A stretch of 64,000 nucleotides of DNA from JAPLKX01 sp035530195 (GCA_035530195.1 DATKVG010000217.1:5675-69674), one strand, 5' to 3'; shown: positions 32,257 to 40,568, counted from the first letter of the stretch. Translations and numbers: made by a program. The notes: a model not told the origin generated them from the sequence alone.

Positions 32257-32382
32257 TCAGTCCTTAAACCAGCCGATCACCGTCTTGATCAAGTCGTACA
32301 GGCTGTCCGGCAGATTCGCCTCCAGCCAGTCCCCATTGATCGTTACCGCCTTCTTTGGAACCGATATGCGCCTAACGTGCAT
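32257..32382 (-). CDS. Small uncharacterised protein, 41 residues, with its own promoter and strong RBS
   Basis: ATG 32382 to TGA 32257-32259 encodes a protein starting MHVRRISVPKKAVTING and ending in an amphipathic stretch (LPDSLYDLIKTVIGWFKD). AAGGAGGTG ends 7 nt before the ATG, one of the best ribosome binding sites in the window, and a promoter lies just upstream. The N-terminus is basic, the C-terminal helix has hydrophobic and aromatic residues on one face. I do not recognise the family. It could be a membrane-associating regulatory peptide or a leader peptide. Confidence 0.6.
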   Translation of the reverse strand: MHVRRISVPKKAVTINGDWLEANLPDSLYDLIKTVIGWFKD

Positions 32383-32417
32383 TCCGTTTCACCTCCTTCC
32401 GCTTGTGGTCAAAAGAA

Positions 32418-32447
32418 TACTACCCCAGCATGCTGTGGTTGGTCAAC
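32418..32447 (-). promoter_or_regulatory. Promoter of the 41-residue small gene
   Basis: Read on the minus strand: TTGACC (32447-32442), 18-nt spacer, TAGTAT (32423-32418). Predicted start near 32411 leaves a leader of about 29 nt containing AAGGAGGTG before ATG 32382. Confidence 0.6.
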
Positions 32448-32488
32448 CGAAAAAATCCCAACTTCTCGTCTGGATTGTATCTCAGAGA

Positions 32489-33814
32489 CTACGAGGGGCG
32501 CCCCACACGGTGCGGCGGCCACCACACGGCCGTTCCCCGGCCGACAAGCTTGGCTCTTGGCACCCAACCCACCGTGCGGCTGTCCAGATGCGCTTCGGGG
32601 TCGTCGTCTTCCGTGAGAATGAACACCCGGCCTTCCGGCACCAGCGAGTATTCCTTGCCCTTAGACCGGGCGTAAGGGCCGACGCCGTCTCCCGACGGGA
32701 AAAGCCGTTCCGCCAGAACCGGACTGCCCACCGGCGCACCGTTTACCTCCAGCTTTCCGCCGTCCAGGAACACCCGTTCGCCGGGCAGCCCCGCAATCCG
32801 GCCAACCAGGTAGTGAGGAATGTCCTTGCCTTCCTTGGGTGGCCGGTACAGCACCAGATCGCCGCGGCGCGGCTGTCCCCACGACATGAGGCGCAGCTTC
32901 GTAAACGGCGCCGGCAGGCCGTATGCCCAGCGGTCGATATAGGCGTGATTCGATTTGCCGCCCCGCTCATACCGCCACGACCGCCCGAAGAAAACTCGGC
33001 CCACGAACAGAACCCCCACAACCGCCACCACCGTCTGCCACCACCATGTCCGGCTGAACCCCGTAAAATCCCGACGCCGGATGATTGGCAGCCAGATGCA
33101 TGATACCCTCCCCAAGATGCGCTCGTACGGCACCCAGCCAAAGTACCGGCCATCCCTGCTCTGGCTGCTGTTGTCGCCCAGCAGCAGGTAGGAATTCTCC
33201 GGCACCACCGAATAGGCGTCTTCCGTCAAAATGCCGTACTTCATGTCGGTACTGTAGCCGGGCCGCGGCGACGTGTACTGAACCGGCGGCATATCCGGCG
33301 GCAACTCGAGCGGGACACCGTTGGCGTAAACCTTCCCGTTGGCGATGTGGATGCGTTCGCTGGGAAGCCCGACCACCCGTTTGACGAGCGTCGTGTGAAC
33401 GGCATTTTCCTCCACCGACTTGAACACCACGATATCCCACCGCTGAGGTTTTGAGCGCCGCCAAATCCGATCCTTGGCATAGTTCAAGTGATAGTTCGTC
33501 AATGGAATGCGGATACCGTTGAGTGGATACCGCAGCCCATAAACAAACTTGTTAACGAAAACCCGATCCCCCTTCAGGATGTGCGGGTCGCCGTAGAACG
33601 TCGGCTCCATCGAACCCGACGGGATCCGGAACGGCTCGACAAACGCCCAACGTATCGCCAGCGCCACCAGAATCGCGATCAGCATGCTCTTGATCCACTC
33701 GACGCCGCCCGGCCCCAATATGCTGACCAACAAGCGCCAGGGCGCCGCCACGCTCGCCACGCTCGCCGTTTTAACCTTTTCATTTGGTGCTGATTTCTTC
33801 CGATTCGCTGCCAT
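32489..33814 (-). CDS. lepB: Signal peptidase I with a second, degenerate S26 module
   Basis: The protein has 441 residues from ATG 33814 (GGAAG 8 nt upstream; ATG 33829 is five codons earlier without such a site). A membrane helix (about 43-60) is followed by box B IPSGSMEPTF with catalytic Ser68, box D TLVKRVVGLP with Lys145, and box E LLLGDNSSQSRDGR. After a second membrane helix (257-273) a partial copy occurs: GDLVLYRPPK, HYLVGRIAGLPGERV and DPEAHLDSRTVGWVP. That copy has no Ser box and Gly338 in place of the Lys, so it is non-catalytic. It removes signal peptides at the inner membrane; the role of the second module is unknown. Next to lepB2 and lepA. Confidence 0.9.
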   Translation of the reverse strand: MAANRKKSAPNEKVKTASVASVAAPWRLLVSILGPGGVEWIKSMLIAILVALAIRWAFVEPFRIPSGSMEPTFYGDPHILKGDRVFVNKFVYGLRYPLNGIRIPLTNYHLNYAKDRIWRRSKPQRWDIVVFKSVEENAVHTTLVKRVVGLPSERIHIANGKVYANGVPLELPPDMPPVQYTSPRPGYSTDMKYGILTEDAYSVVPENSYLLLGDNSSQSRDGRYFGWVPYERILGRVSCIWLPIIRRRDFTGFSRTWWWQTVVAVVGVLFVGRVFFGRSWRYERGGKSNHAYIDRWAYGLPAPFTKLRLMSWGQPRRGDLVLYRPPKEGKDIPHYLVGRIAGLPGERVFLDGGKLEVNGAPVGSPVLAERLFPSGDGVGPYARSKGKEYSLVPEGRVFILTEDDDPEAHLDSRTVGWVPRAKLVGRGTAVWWPPHRVGRPS

Positions 33815-33904
33815 CTGCGTATCTTCCATTAAACCACGGGTAAAGAGGTAACTATACCTTTTAGGGGCGGCGGGACGCCAGCGCGCCTGATTATGCCGAA
33901 GCCT

Positions 33905-33931
33905 GTAGGCCCGAAATAATTTCGGGCCTAC
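33905..33931. repeat. Third copy of the GGCCCGAAAT palindrome
   Basis: A 27-nt perfect palindrome with GTAGGCCCGAAAT arms around a single A. It overlaps the TAG stop (33928-33930) of the second lepB and lies between the two lepB genes. Other copies are at 8033-8053 and 10151-10171. Confidence 0.9.
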
Positions 33932-34923
33932 TTCCGGCGCTGGCCCCGGCGCCTTCTCCTGAGACGAGAAATGATCTCAATGGCCGCGATCGCCGCCGGC
34001 ACACCGTACAGCACCGCCTGGCCCTGCCACGCGTGCCAAAACCCCGTAAAATCCCGCGCGCGCCCGATTGGCCAGAATGTGCAGGACACCCTGCCCAGGA
34101 TATTGCCGCTGGGCAGCCAGCCGAAATACCGGCCGTCGAGGCTGTTGGGGCTGTTGTCGCCCAACGCCAGGTAGTTGTCCCGCGGCACGGCCGAATACGC
34201 GTCATCCTCCAGAATCCCGTACTTCAGCGGATTCGGGTACTGTTGCTCGAAGTTCTTGACCGCGACATCCCGCAGCCATTCCGGCAATCGCTCGTACAGG
34301 CGTTTCAATTCCCCGCCTGTCAACGCCATCAATTGCCCGTCTATCATGTTCCTTAAATCGGCATCTGCGGCGTTGCCCGAACGTACCGCCAAGGTCACCG
34401 CAAAACGCATCCTCTCCACTTCGTACGCCCCGAGGTAGCGCGTGTAGTGCAAGACGTCCCGCAATTCTTCGGGCGGCTCGAGCCGCCGGCCATTCGCCCA
34501 AACCGCCCCGTCCTTAATTTCAATTCTTTCGCCGGGCAGCCCCACGATGCGCTTGATCAGCACGGGGTGCGGCGAGTCTTCTTCTACCGGCCGGAACACG
34601 ACGATGTCCCACCGCTCGGGATCCTTGAACCGCCGCAGGCGGGTGCTCGTGAAAGGAATTCGGGGACCGTAGATAAGCTTGTTGACGAAGATCCGGTCTC
34701 CGCGAAGGAACCGCTCGTCGCCGTTCAGCGTCGGATACATGGATTGGGTGGGAATCACAAACGGCTGGAACAGCAGCCACCACACCGTCAGCACCGCCAG
34801 CCCCAAAAAAGCCCAGCTCAGCGCGTTGCGTACCGTCAGCGGGCCCACTACCGCCTCAACCAGCCGCAACACCGTCTGCCGCCGCGGTCGAGGCTCCGGC
34901 CCCTGCGGATTAGGCTGATTCAC
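33928..34923 (-). CDS. lepB: Signal peptidase I, second paralogue
   Basis: The protein has 331 residues from GTG 34923, with GGAAG 6 nt upstream. Membrane helix LSWAFLGLAVLTVWWLLFQP is followed by IPTQSMYPTL with catalytic Ser61 (TQSM rather than the usual SGSM), RWDIVVFRPVEED, VLIKRIVGLPGERI with Lys124, and ALGDNSPNSLDGRYFGW. An extra helical insertion of about 75 residues (150-225) sits between boxes D and E. A C-terminal hydrophobic segment and a basic tail follow. Starts 21 nt after lepA in the common lepA-lepB arrangement. Confidence 0.92.
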   Translation of the reverse strand: MNQPNPQGPEPRPRRQTVLRLVEAVVGPLTVRNALSWAFLGLAVLTVWWLLFQPFVIPTQSMYPTLNGDERFLRGDRIFVNKLIYGPRIPFTSTRLRRFKDPERWDIVVFRPVEEDSPHPVLIKRIVGLPGERIEIKDGAVWANGRRLEPPEELRDVLHYTRYLGAYEVERMRFAVTLAVRSGNAADADLRNMIDGQLMALTGGELKRLYERLPEWLRDVAVKNFEQQYPNPLKYGILEDDAYSAVPRDNYLALGDNSPNSLDGRYFGWLPSGNILGRVSCTFWPIGRARDFTGFWHAWQGQAVLYGVPAAIAAIEIISRLRRRRRGQRRK

Positions 34924-34944
34924 ATTTTCTTCCGGCGCGCTCAG

Positions 34945-36756
34945 TTAATCATCCTCGTCCACGCGGAGCAGCGCCATAAACGCCTCCTGCGGCACTTCGA
35001 CCAGCCCAACCTGTTTCATGCGGCGCTTGCCTTCTTTCTGTTTCTCGAGCAGTTTGCGCTTGCGCGTGATGTCGCCACCATAACACTTCGCCGTCACATT
35101 CTTCCGCAACGGTTTCACCGTCTCCCGCACGATAATCCGGCTGCCGATCGCCGCCTGGATCGCCACCTCGAACTGCTGGCGCGGGATCGCCTTGCGCAAC
35201 CGAGACGCCAGCCGCCGCCCGATCATTACGGCCCGGTCCCGGTGCACGATGCTCGACAGCGCGTCCACCGGCTCCCCGTTCAGCAGCAGGTCGAGCTTGA
35301 CCAGCTCGCCCGGCCGGTAGCCGATAATGCGATACTCGAGCGAGCCGTAGCCGCGCGTGAGCGTCTTCAGCCGGTCGTAAAAGTCCAGCACGATCTCCGC
35401 AAGCGGCATTTGATAGACGGCCATGCACCGCTTCGAATCGATGTAATCGACCCGGACGTGGATCCCGCGCTTTTTCTTGCACAACTCGATCACCGCGCTC
35501 AGATATTCGGTCGGGCAGAGGATGTCCGCCTCGATATACGGCTCCTCGATCGCTTCGATCTCGCCCGGCGGCGGCATTTTCGAGGCGTTCTCGATGATGA
35601 ACTCTTCCCCGCTCGCCTTGACGATATGGTACGCCACGTTCGGCACCGTCGACACCAGCGTCAGGTTGAACTCCCGCTCGAGACGCTCCTGGATAATCTC
35701 CATGTGCAGCAGCCCCAGAAAGCCCAGCCGGTACCCCAGCCCAAGCGCGTCCGAACTGTCTGCCTGAAACACAAACGACGAGTCGTTCAACTGGAGCCGC
35801 TCGAGCGCGTCGCGCAACTCCTCAAAATCCGTCGCCACCGCCGGGTACATCCCGCAGAAAACCACCGGCTGAACGTCCTTGTATCCCGGCAGCGGCTCGC
35901 GGGCCGGATTTTGCGCGTCCGTAATGGTGTCGCCGATCTTTGTGTTCAGCAACGTCTTGATGTTGCAGACCACGTACCCCACCTCGCCCGCCTCCAAAAC
36001 GGAACCCGGCGTCAACCCCGGCGTCAACACGCCCAACTCCGCCACCTCGTACTTCTGGTTCATCGACATCATCAACACCTTCGACCCGGCCCGAATCGCC
36101 CCGTCCACCACACGCACGAAAACAATCACGCCACGGTACGAGTTGTACACCGCGTCGAAAATGAGCGCACGCAACGGGCCGTTCCGGTCGCCTCGTGGCG
36201 GCGGAATCCGGTGCACGATCGCCTCCAGCACCTCCCGCGCGCCGCGCCCTTCCTTGGCGCTCGCCAGGATTGCCCCGTCCGCGTCCAGCCCGATCACGTC
36301 TTCAATTTGCCGTTTGGCCGATTCGATGTCGGCGCTGGGCAGGTCGATCTTGTTGATCACCGGTATGATTTCGAGATTCGCCTCGATGGCCTTGTACGCG
36401 TTCGCAAGCGTCTGCGCCTCGACGCCCTGCGCCGCGTCCACCAGCAGCAACGCGCCCTCGCACGCCGCCAGGCTCCGCGAAACCTCGTACGAGAAATCCA
36501 CGTGACCCGGCGTGTCGATCAGGTTCAACTCGTAATCCTGCCCGTCCAACGCCCGGTAATTCATCCGTACCGCAACCGACTTGATCGTGATCCCGCGCTC
36601 GCGCTCGATGTCCATCGTATCGAGCGTCTGTTCCTTCATTTCGCGCGCCGCGACTGTCCCCGTCAACTCGAGCAGCCGGTCGGCCAACGTCGACTTGCCA
36701 TGGTCAATGTGTGCCACGATTGAAAAGTTTCGTATGCGTTCTATAGGAGTTGCCAT
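34945..36756 (-). CDS. lepA: Elongation factor 4 (LepA)
   Basis: The protein has 603 residues, the normal length. The GTPase domain shows RNFSIVAHIDHGKSTLADRL (P-loop), RERGITIK, LIDTPGHVDFSYEV and NKIDLP. The C-terminal LepA-specific domain has QAAIGSRIIVRETVKPLRKN, KCYGGDITRKRKLLEKQKEG and KKQ-like KRRMKQVG. It acts on the ribosome as a translational GTPase. It leads the lepA-lepB-lepB run. Confidence 0.97.
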   Translation of the reverse strand: MATPIERIRNFSIVAHIDHGKSTLADRLLELTGTVAAREMKEQTLDTMDIERERGITIKSVAVRMNYRALDGQDYELNLIDTPGHVDFSYEVSRSLAACEGALLLVDAAQGVEAQTLANAYKAIEANLEIIPVINKIDLPSADIESAKRQIEDVIGLDADGAILASAKEGRGAREVLEAIVHRIPPPRGDRNGPLRALIFDAVYNSYRGVIVFVRVVDGAIRAGSKVLMMSMNQKYEVAELGVLTPGLTPGSVLEAGEVGYVVCNIKTLLNTKIGDTITDAQNPAREPLPGYKDVQPVVFCGMYPAVATDFEELRDALERLQLNDSSFVFQADSSDALGLGYRLGFLGLLHMEIIQERLEREFNLTLVSTVPNVAYHIVKASGEEFIIENASKMPPPGEIEAIEEPYIEADILCPTEYLSAVIELCKKKRGIHVRVDYIDSKRCMAVYQMPLAEIVLDFYDRLKTLTRGYGSLEYRIIGYRPGELVKLDLLLNGEPVDALSSIVHRDRAVMIGRRLASRLRKAIPRQQFEVAIQAAIGSRIIVRETVKPLRKNVTAKCYGGDITRKRKLLEKQKEGKRRMKQVGLVEVPQEAFMALLRVDEDD

Positions 36757-36776
36757 CTTCTACAGCATCTATTGTG

Positions 36777-36831
36777 GTGCGGGCGTCCCGCCTGCACGGT
36801 TTTCGCATTGTAGCGCAGGCGTCCCGCCTGC
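36777..36831. repeat. Double GCGGGCGTCCCGCCTGC palindromic repeat
   Basis: Two related near-palindromes (36777-36797 and 36813-36831) sit back to back between recO and lepA. The same unit is at 26249-26269. The pair could form a stem-loop in the recO-lepA gap on either strand. Confidence 0.8.
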
Positions 36832-36840
36832 ATCCGTCCT

Positions 36841-37566
36841 TTAAAGCCTGAATATCTCGTCAATGATTCGCGCGCTCCGGAAATCCACCTCCAACTGCCT
36901 CGACGCATACATCCGCAGCACCTTGAAAAGCGAGCCCGCCGTCCCTGTGTCCGGGCACGACGAACTGTTTGCCGCAAGCGCCCGCAGCTCCTCCAATTCG
37001 CGCGCCGTCAGCCGGCGGTCGCCCACGCAATCCCTGCACGTCACCCCGCCGCGATACCCGAATCCCGCCGCGCCCGAAACCGGCCGGCCGCAATCCACAC
37101 AAACATCGAGCGACGGCCCAAAACCGGCACTTATCAGCAATTGTACCACTTGCCAGCAGGCGTGCGCCCGCGCATCGCCACGCCACCCGTCCAAACTCCC
37201 AAGCCCGTGTACCAGCGTGGCAAAAAGTTCATGCGACGGCTCGTTCTCGTGCGCCACACGCAGCGCCAACTCCAGCGGAAACGCACCGTACGCGGATTTC
37301 TCCAAGTTGCCCTTGATGCGGCCGTACGACTCGAGGATGCTCGCCTCGCCCAACTGCTGCACGTCCCGCCCGTCCTTCCAGTAATAGACCACCTCGATCC
37401 GGTTGAACGTATCGAGCGCACCGCCGAACCCGCTCTTCTTCCTGCGAGCACCTTTCGCCAGGCACGCCATCCGGCCGCGCACCGGCAGAAGCAGCGTCAC
37501 AATCCGGCTCGTCTCGCTGAAATCCACACCCCGCAACACCACCGCCTCCGACCGCTCCTGAGACAC
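36841..37566 (-). CDS. recO: DNA repair protein RecO
   Basis: The protein has 241 residues from GTG 37566, chosen because AAGGAG lies 6-7 nt upstream (TTG 37587 is also in frame). The N-terminal OB fold shows AVVLRGVDFSETSRIVTLL and KGARRKKSGFGGAL. The helical C-terminus has a zinc-ribbon-like pair CVDCG and CRDC. RecO loads RecA with RecR at single-strand gaps. Separated from lepA by the palindromic repeats. Confidence 0.92.
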   Translation of the reverse strand: MSQERSEAVVLRGVDFSETSRIVTLLLPVRGRMACLAKGARRKKSGFGGALDTFNRIEVVYYWKDGRDVQQLGEASILESYGRIKGNLEKSAYGAFPLELALRVAHENEPSHELFATLVHGLGSLDGWRGDARAHACWQVVQLLISAGFGPSLDVCVDCGRPVSGAAGFGYRGGVTCRDCVGDRRLTARELEELRALAANSSSCPDTGTAGSLFKVLRMYASRQLEVDFRSARIIDEIFRL

Positions 37567-37765
37567 TTGGTTCTCCTTTTCCCACAACCGGCGCCCACAC
37601 TACCCGCTCAAAAAGTTCAAGGATGACACCGGCGCAAACACGCGCCAAGCCAGGCGGGAGCCATGCATCCTGAAATGATACCATTCCACCAGTAGGCGCG
37701 CAAATGTGCGTAGGCGCGCAAATGCAGGTCGCGGTCGCGCGTTACCCACTTCGCCATCTAACGCA

Positions 37766-37796
37766 TTGGCAGGTAAGCTGAAGATTCTTATATAAT
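37766..37796 (+). promoter_or_regulatory. Predicted leaderless promoter of the toxin-antitoxin pair
   Basis: TTGGCA at 37766-37771, 19-nt spacer, consensus TATAAT at 37791-37796, then 6 nt to ATG 37803. A direct repeat GTAGGCGCGCAAATG occurs twice upstream (37693 and 37710) and might be an operator. Confidence 0.65.
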
Positions 37797-37802
37797 GCTT
37801 GA

Positions 37803-38057
37803 ATGAGAGAATACACAGTCAGGCTGAAGCCGAGGGCTCAGAAGGAGTTGACGCTTCTTAACAAAGAAATGCGGCAAAGACTGATAATAGCCCTTGAAAG
37901 ACTTCAAAAAGACCTGGCGGGAGACGTGAAGCGCTTGACAAATTTCACGCCGGAGTATCGTTTGCGGGTTGGCGATTACCGTGTGTTATTTGAGTTGGAA
38001 GACAATGATATAATTGTTTACCGCATCTGCCCAAGGCGAGACGCGTACCGAAAGTGA
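37803..38057 (+). CDS. RelE/ParE-superfamily toxin
   Basis: The protein has 84 residues. YTVRLKPRAQKELTLLNKEM, DVKRLTNFTPEYRLRVGDYR and VYRICPRRDAYR match RelE-type mRNA interferases, with the conserved YRLRVGDYRV core and basic C-terminus. It precedes its partner by 9 nt, the reverse of the more usual antitoxin-first order. Expected to cleave ribosome-bound mRNA when free. More AT-rich than flanking genes, consistent with acquisition. Confidence 0.88.
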   Translation: MREYTVRLKPRAQKELTLLNKEMRQRLIIALERLQKDLAGDVKRLTNFTPEYRLRVGDYRVLFELEDNDIIVYRICPRRDAYRK

Positions 38058-38066
38058 GCCTGACAA

Positions 38067-38261
38067 ATGATCGAGCTACATCCTAACTACATCGAAAAGG
38101 ACGGACGAACCGAGTTCGTCGTGCTAACCATCGAGGAATTCCAGTTTCTCCGGGATCATATCGAAGACATGGAGGATCTGCTTGATCTGCGTAATGCCAA
38201 AGCGGAAGAAGCCGACGCGCCGACAGTAACGCTCGATCAGGCCAAGTCAAAGCACGATTGA
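38067..38261 (+). CDS. Antitoxin of the RelE-type pair
   Basis: The protein has 64 residues, acidic, with FVVLTIEEFQFLRDHIEDME then a flexible tail. The first part resembles Phd/YefM-like antitoxin dimerisation segments, and the size and position directly after a RelE-like toxin support the call. DNA-binding ability is not obvious. The family assignment is moderate. Confidence 0.75.
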   Translation: MIELHPNYIEKDGRTEFVVLTIEEFQFLRDHIEDMEDLLDLRNAKAEEADAPTVTLDQAKSKHD

Positions 38262-38331
38262 CAAGCAACCGCCTCCCTTCTTTGCGGGCAGCACGTCTTC
38301 ACACCGTTTAGCTTTCCCCCGCTTCCGGCGC

Positions 38332-38337
38332 TACAAT
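38332..38337 (+). promoter_or_regulatory. Candidate -10 box, leaderless configuration
   Basis: TACAAT ends 7 nt before ATG 38345, in the geometry seen upstream of other genes in this window. The -35 region (TTTAGC near 38307) is weak. Confidence 0.4.
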
Positions 38338-38344
38338 GCGCCCT

Positions 38345-39274
38345 ATGCGAGCCACGCTAGATCAACCAGGTTCCGGGGATCAAGCCCGCCGCGTCGATAA
38401 CGTCTTCGCACGTGCCGCCCGCGCGGTCCGATGGCGTATTAAGACCTTGCGCCGGGCTCCGCGTGAAATCCGCGTGGACCTGCGGTGGCGGCTGGGGGAC
38501 GAAATCATGGCCCTGCCCATTTATCCGGCCCTGCGCGAACGCTACCCCCGGTGCCGCGTGTCGGTCCTGTGCAACTACCCCGACCTCCTGCATGACAACC
38601 CCTACGCCGCACCCGCCGACCCCGGCGGCCCCGCGCCCGACCGCGTCATCAACCTCCGAAGCGGCCCGCGCCACGCCTACCGCCTCGCCCACTACGCCCG
38701 CCTCGCCGGGGTACCCCTGCCCGCCGCCCGCCCGTGCCTCTACTACCAGGACTGGCACACCCCGCACCTCGACGACATCGGCGACCGGTTCGTCGCGGTC
38801 GCCGCGGGCGCATCCTGGCCAACCAAGCGCTGGCCGGCCGCCCGGTGGCGGGCCGTCTGCCGGACAATCCAGGACCTCGGCTACAGGGTCGTTGAACTCG
38901 GCCACGCCGATGAACAAATCGGCGTCGGCCTCTCGCTGGCCGGGAGAACGTCGATCCGGGAGGCGGCCTGCGTCCTGCATTCGGCGCGGTTGCTCATAAC
39001 GGGCGATACGGGCCTCATGCACCTCGCGCTGGCCGCCGGCACGCCCGTTCTGGCCTTGTTCGGCCCGACGGATCCTGACATACTGATCCGTAACGAACCT
39101 ATTTTCCACGTAGTAAGGAGCACGCTGGAGTGCCGTGGATGTTGGAATCACCGCAAACAACCGTTCACACCGGGCACATGCCCCGAAACACACGAACCTC
39201 TCCCTCCCGCACCCTGCATGCAACAGATCTCCGTAGAGCAGGTCACCGCCGCTCTCCAGAAAATCCTCTCGTAA
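38345..39274 (+). CDS. Glycosyltransferase family 9 protein
   Basis: The protein has 309 residues; ATG 38336 lies inside the probable -10 box so 38345 is used. RVDLRWRLGDEIMALPIYPA is the GT9 N-terminal motif (usually R.GALGD). VAVAAGASWPTKRWPAARWR and LLITGDTGLMHLALAAGTPV are the sugar-nucleotide and C-terminal blocks. A Cys-rich end (CRGCWNH...CPETHE...CMQQ) is common in this GT9 group. First gene of a glycan cluster; a second GT9 lies at 5.6 kb. Confidence 0.85.
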   Translation: MRATLDQPGSGDQARRVDNVFARAARAVRWRIKTLRRAPREIRVDLRWRLGDEIMALPIYPALRERYPRCRVSVLCNYPDLLHDNPYAAPADPGGPAPDRVINLRSGPRHAYRLAHYARLAGVPLPAARPCLYYQDWHTPHLDDIGDRFVAVAAGASWPTKRWPAARWRAVCRTIQDLGYRVVELGHADEQIGVGLSLAGRTSIREAACVLHSARLLITGDTGLMHLALAAGTPVLALFGPTDPDILIRNEPIFHVVRSTLECRGCWNHRKQPFTPGTCPETHEPLPPAPCMQQISVEQVTAALQKILS

Positions 39275-39368
39275 GGGCAGTGTTGAAAAACTCGACTGAT
39301 TGTTTCATGCCCGCGAAAAGCAGGAACAGTGGGCCCGGTAAAAAGACCGGGTATCGGGTTGCAGGACC

Positions 39369-39436
39369 GCGAAAAACGGGGACAGACACGGTTTTCTCAA
39401 ACTGCCGAGAAAACCGAGTCAGTCCCCGTTTTTCGC
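39369..39436. repeat. REP-like inverted repeat with GGGGACAGACACGG core
   Basis: Arms 39369-39398 and 39407-39436 are 30 nt each with four mismatches, loop AAACTGCC. The words GAAAAACGGGGAC and GTTTTCTC resemble repeats that accompany REP-associated tyrosine transposases in other bacteria (established pattern, not checked here). A shorter relative, AAAAACGGGTGTCCCCGCTTTT, sits in front of glgC at 61121. Confidence 0.8.
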
Positions 39437-39441
39437 TTATG

Positions 39442-39501
39442 TCATCCTTCATCCTTCATCCTTCATCCTTTAACCCGCAATCCGCAATCCGCAATCCGCA
39501 A
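39442..39501. repeat. Heptanucleotide tandem repeats (TCATCCT)n and (TCCGCAA)n
   Basis: Four TCATCCT units run 39442-39469, then a partial unit and three TCCGCAA units to 39501, ending 5 nt before the glycosyltransferase ATG. The gap 39275-39506 holds only this and the REP-like element. Slippage here would move the promoter relative to the gene. Confidence 0.85.
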
Positions 39502-39506
39502 TTGCC

Positions 39507-40568
39507 ATGCGCGTCCTCTTCCTGACACTCTACCCAAACATCGCCGCCAGCCCGCGGTTGCGCGTTGGCCAGTTTATCCCATACCTCAGCGAAAATGGCA
39601 TCGAGTGTACGGTCCGCTGTCCCCTCACCGAGCTCGAGTTCCGCCGCCTCACCGGCCCCGGAAGAGCCGCCCGCCCGTTCTGGTACCACCTCCGCGAGAC
39701 GCCACGCCGCATCGCACAAATTCTGTCCGCGGGCCGGTACGACGTCGTGTTTGTCCAGAAGGCCATTATGACGGCTTACCTGCGCGGCCTCGACGGCCTG
39801 TTGCGCAGGAAGTCCCGCCGCCTTGTGTATGACATCGACGACGCCGTCCACCTCGCCCCGCCCCATCCGCTCAACAACCCGTGGAGCAAGCTCGAGGATC
39901 GCGCCCAGATCGTGAACCTCATCAAATCGGCCGACCTCGTACTCGCCGGCAACGCATGGCTCGCCGCCGCCGCCCGCGAAGTGTGCGCAAAGGTGGAACT
40001 TTTCCCGACCGTTGTCGATACCGATAAGTATGTTCCCGCCCCGACTCCGCCCGACTGCTATCGTGTAGGCTGGATCGGCAACTCGAGCACCACCGTCTGC
40101 CTCGATCCGGCCGCGAACGCGCTCGTCGCACTGCAAAACGCCCACATCTGTCTTGTGGGCGCGGACACCGACCGGATCCCGTGGCTACGGCGTGTTGACG
40201 CATACGAAGTTCGCCGTTGGTCGCTGAAGCGCGAGGTTGACGAGTTGCAGCGGTTCAGCGTCGGCCTGATGCCCCAGCCGCAGACCGAATGGATGCGTGG
40301 CAAATGCGCGCTCAAAGCGCTCCAATACATGGCCTGCGGCATCCCATGCGTGGCGTCGCCGTTCGGCGCGGCACTCGACATCATCCGCGACGGCGAGAAC
40401 GGCCTTTTCGCCGACTCCACCGACGCCTGGCTCGACGCCGTCAACCGGCTGCGCGACCCCGCCCTCCGCCGCCGGCTGGGCGAGGCCGGGCGCGAGACTG
40501 TGCTGTCGCGATACTCGCTCAAACAGGCTGCCCCGCGCCTCCTCGAGCTCCTTCGGGAGGTGGCATGA
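39507..40568 (+). CDS. Glycosyltransferase, GT-B fold (GT1/GT4 type)
   Basis: The protein has 353 residues. MRVLFLTLYPNIAASPRLRV opens a GT-B N-domain, YDIDDAVHL is a motif of capsule-type GT4 enzymes, and the C-domain has KCALKALQYMACGIPCVASP with IRDGENGLFADST (the E-x7-E region reads differently). The next gene overlaps by 4 nt (ATGA), so they are co-translated. No ribosome binding site is visible because the heptamer repeats reach almost to the start codon. Donor and acceptor unknown. Confidence 0.85.
   Translation: MRVLFLTLYPNIAASPRLRVGQFIPYLSENGIECTVRCPLTELEFRRLTGPGRAARPFWYHLRETPRRIAQILSAGRYDVVFVQKAIMTAYLRGLDGLLRRKSRRLVYDIDDAVHLAPPHPLNNPWSKLEDRAQIVNLIKSADLVLAGNAWLAAAAREVCAKVELFPTVVDTDKYVPAPTPPDCYRVGWIGNSSTTVCLDPAANALVALQNAHICLVGADTDRIPWLRRVDAYEVRRWSLKREVDELQRFSVGLMPQPQTEWMRGKCALKALQYMACGIPCVASPFGAALDIIRDGENGLFADSTDAWLDAVNRLRDPALRRRLGEAGRETVLSRYSLKQAAPRLLELLREVA

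Noticed and set aside
34447..36723. 758-codon plus-strand frame opposite lepA and lepB
   Set aside because: Overlaps two certain genes in antisense and is composed of His/Arg/Gln-rich low-complexity sequence.
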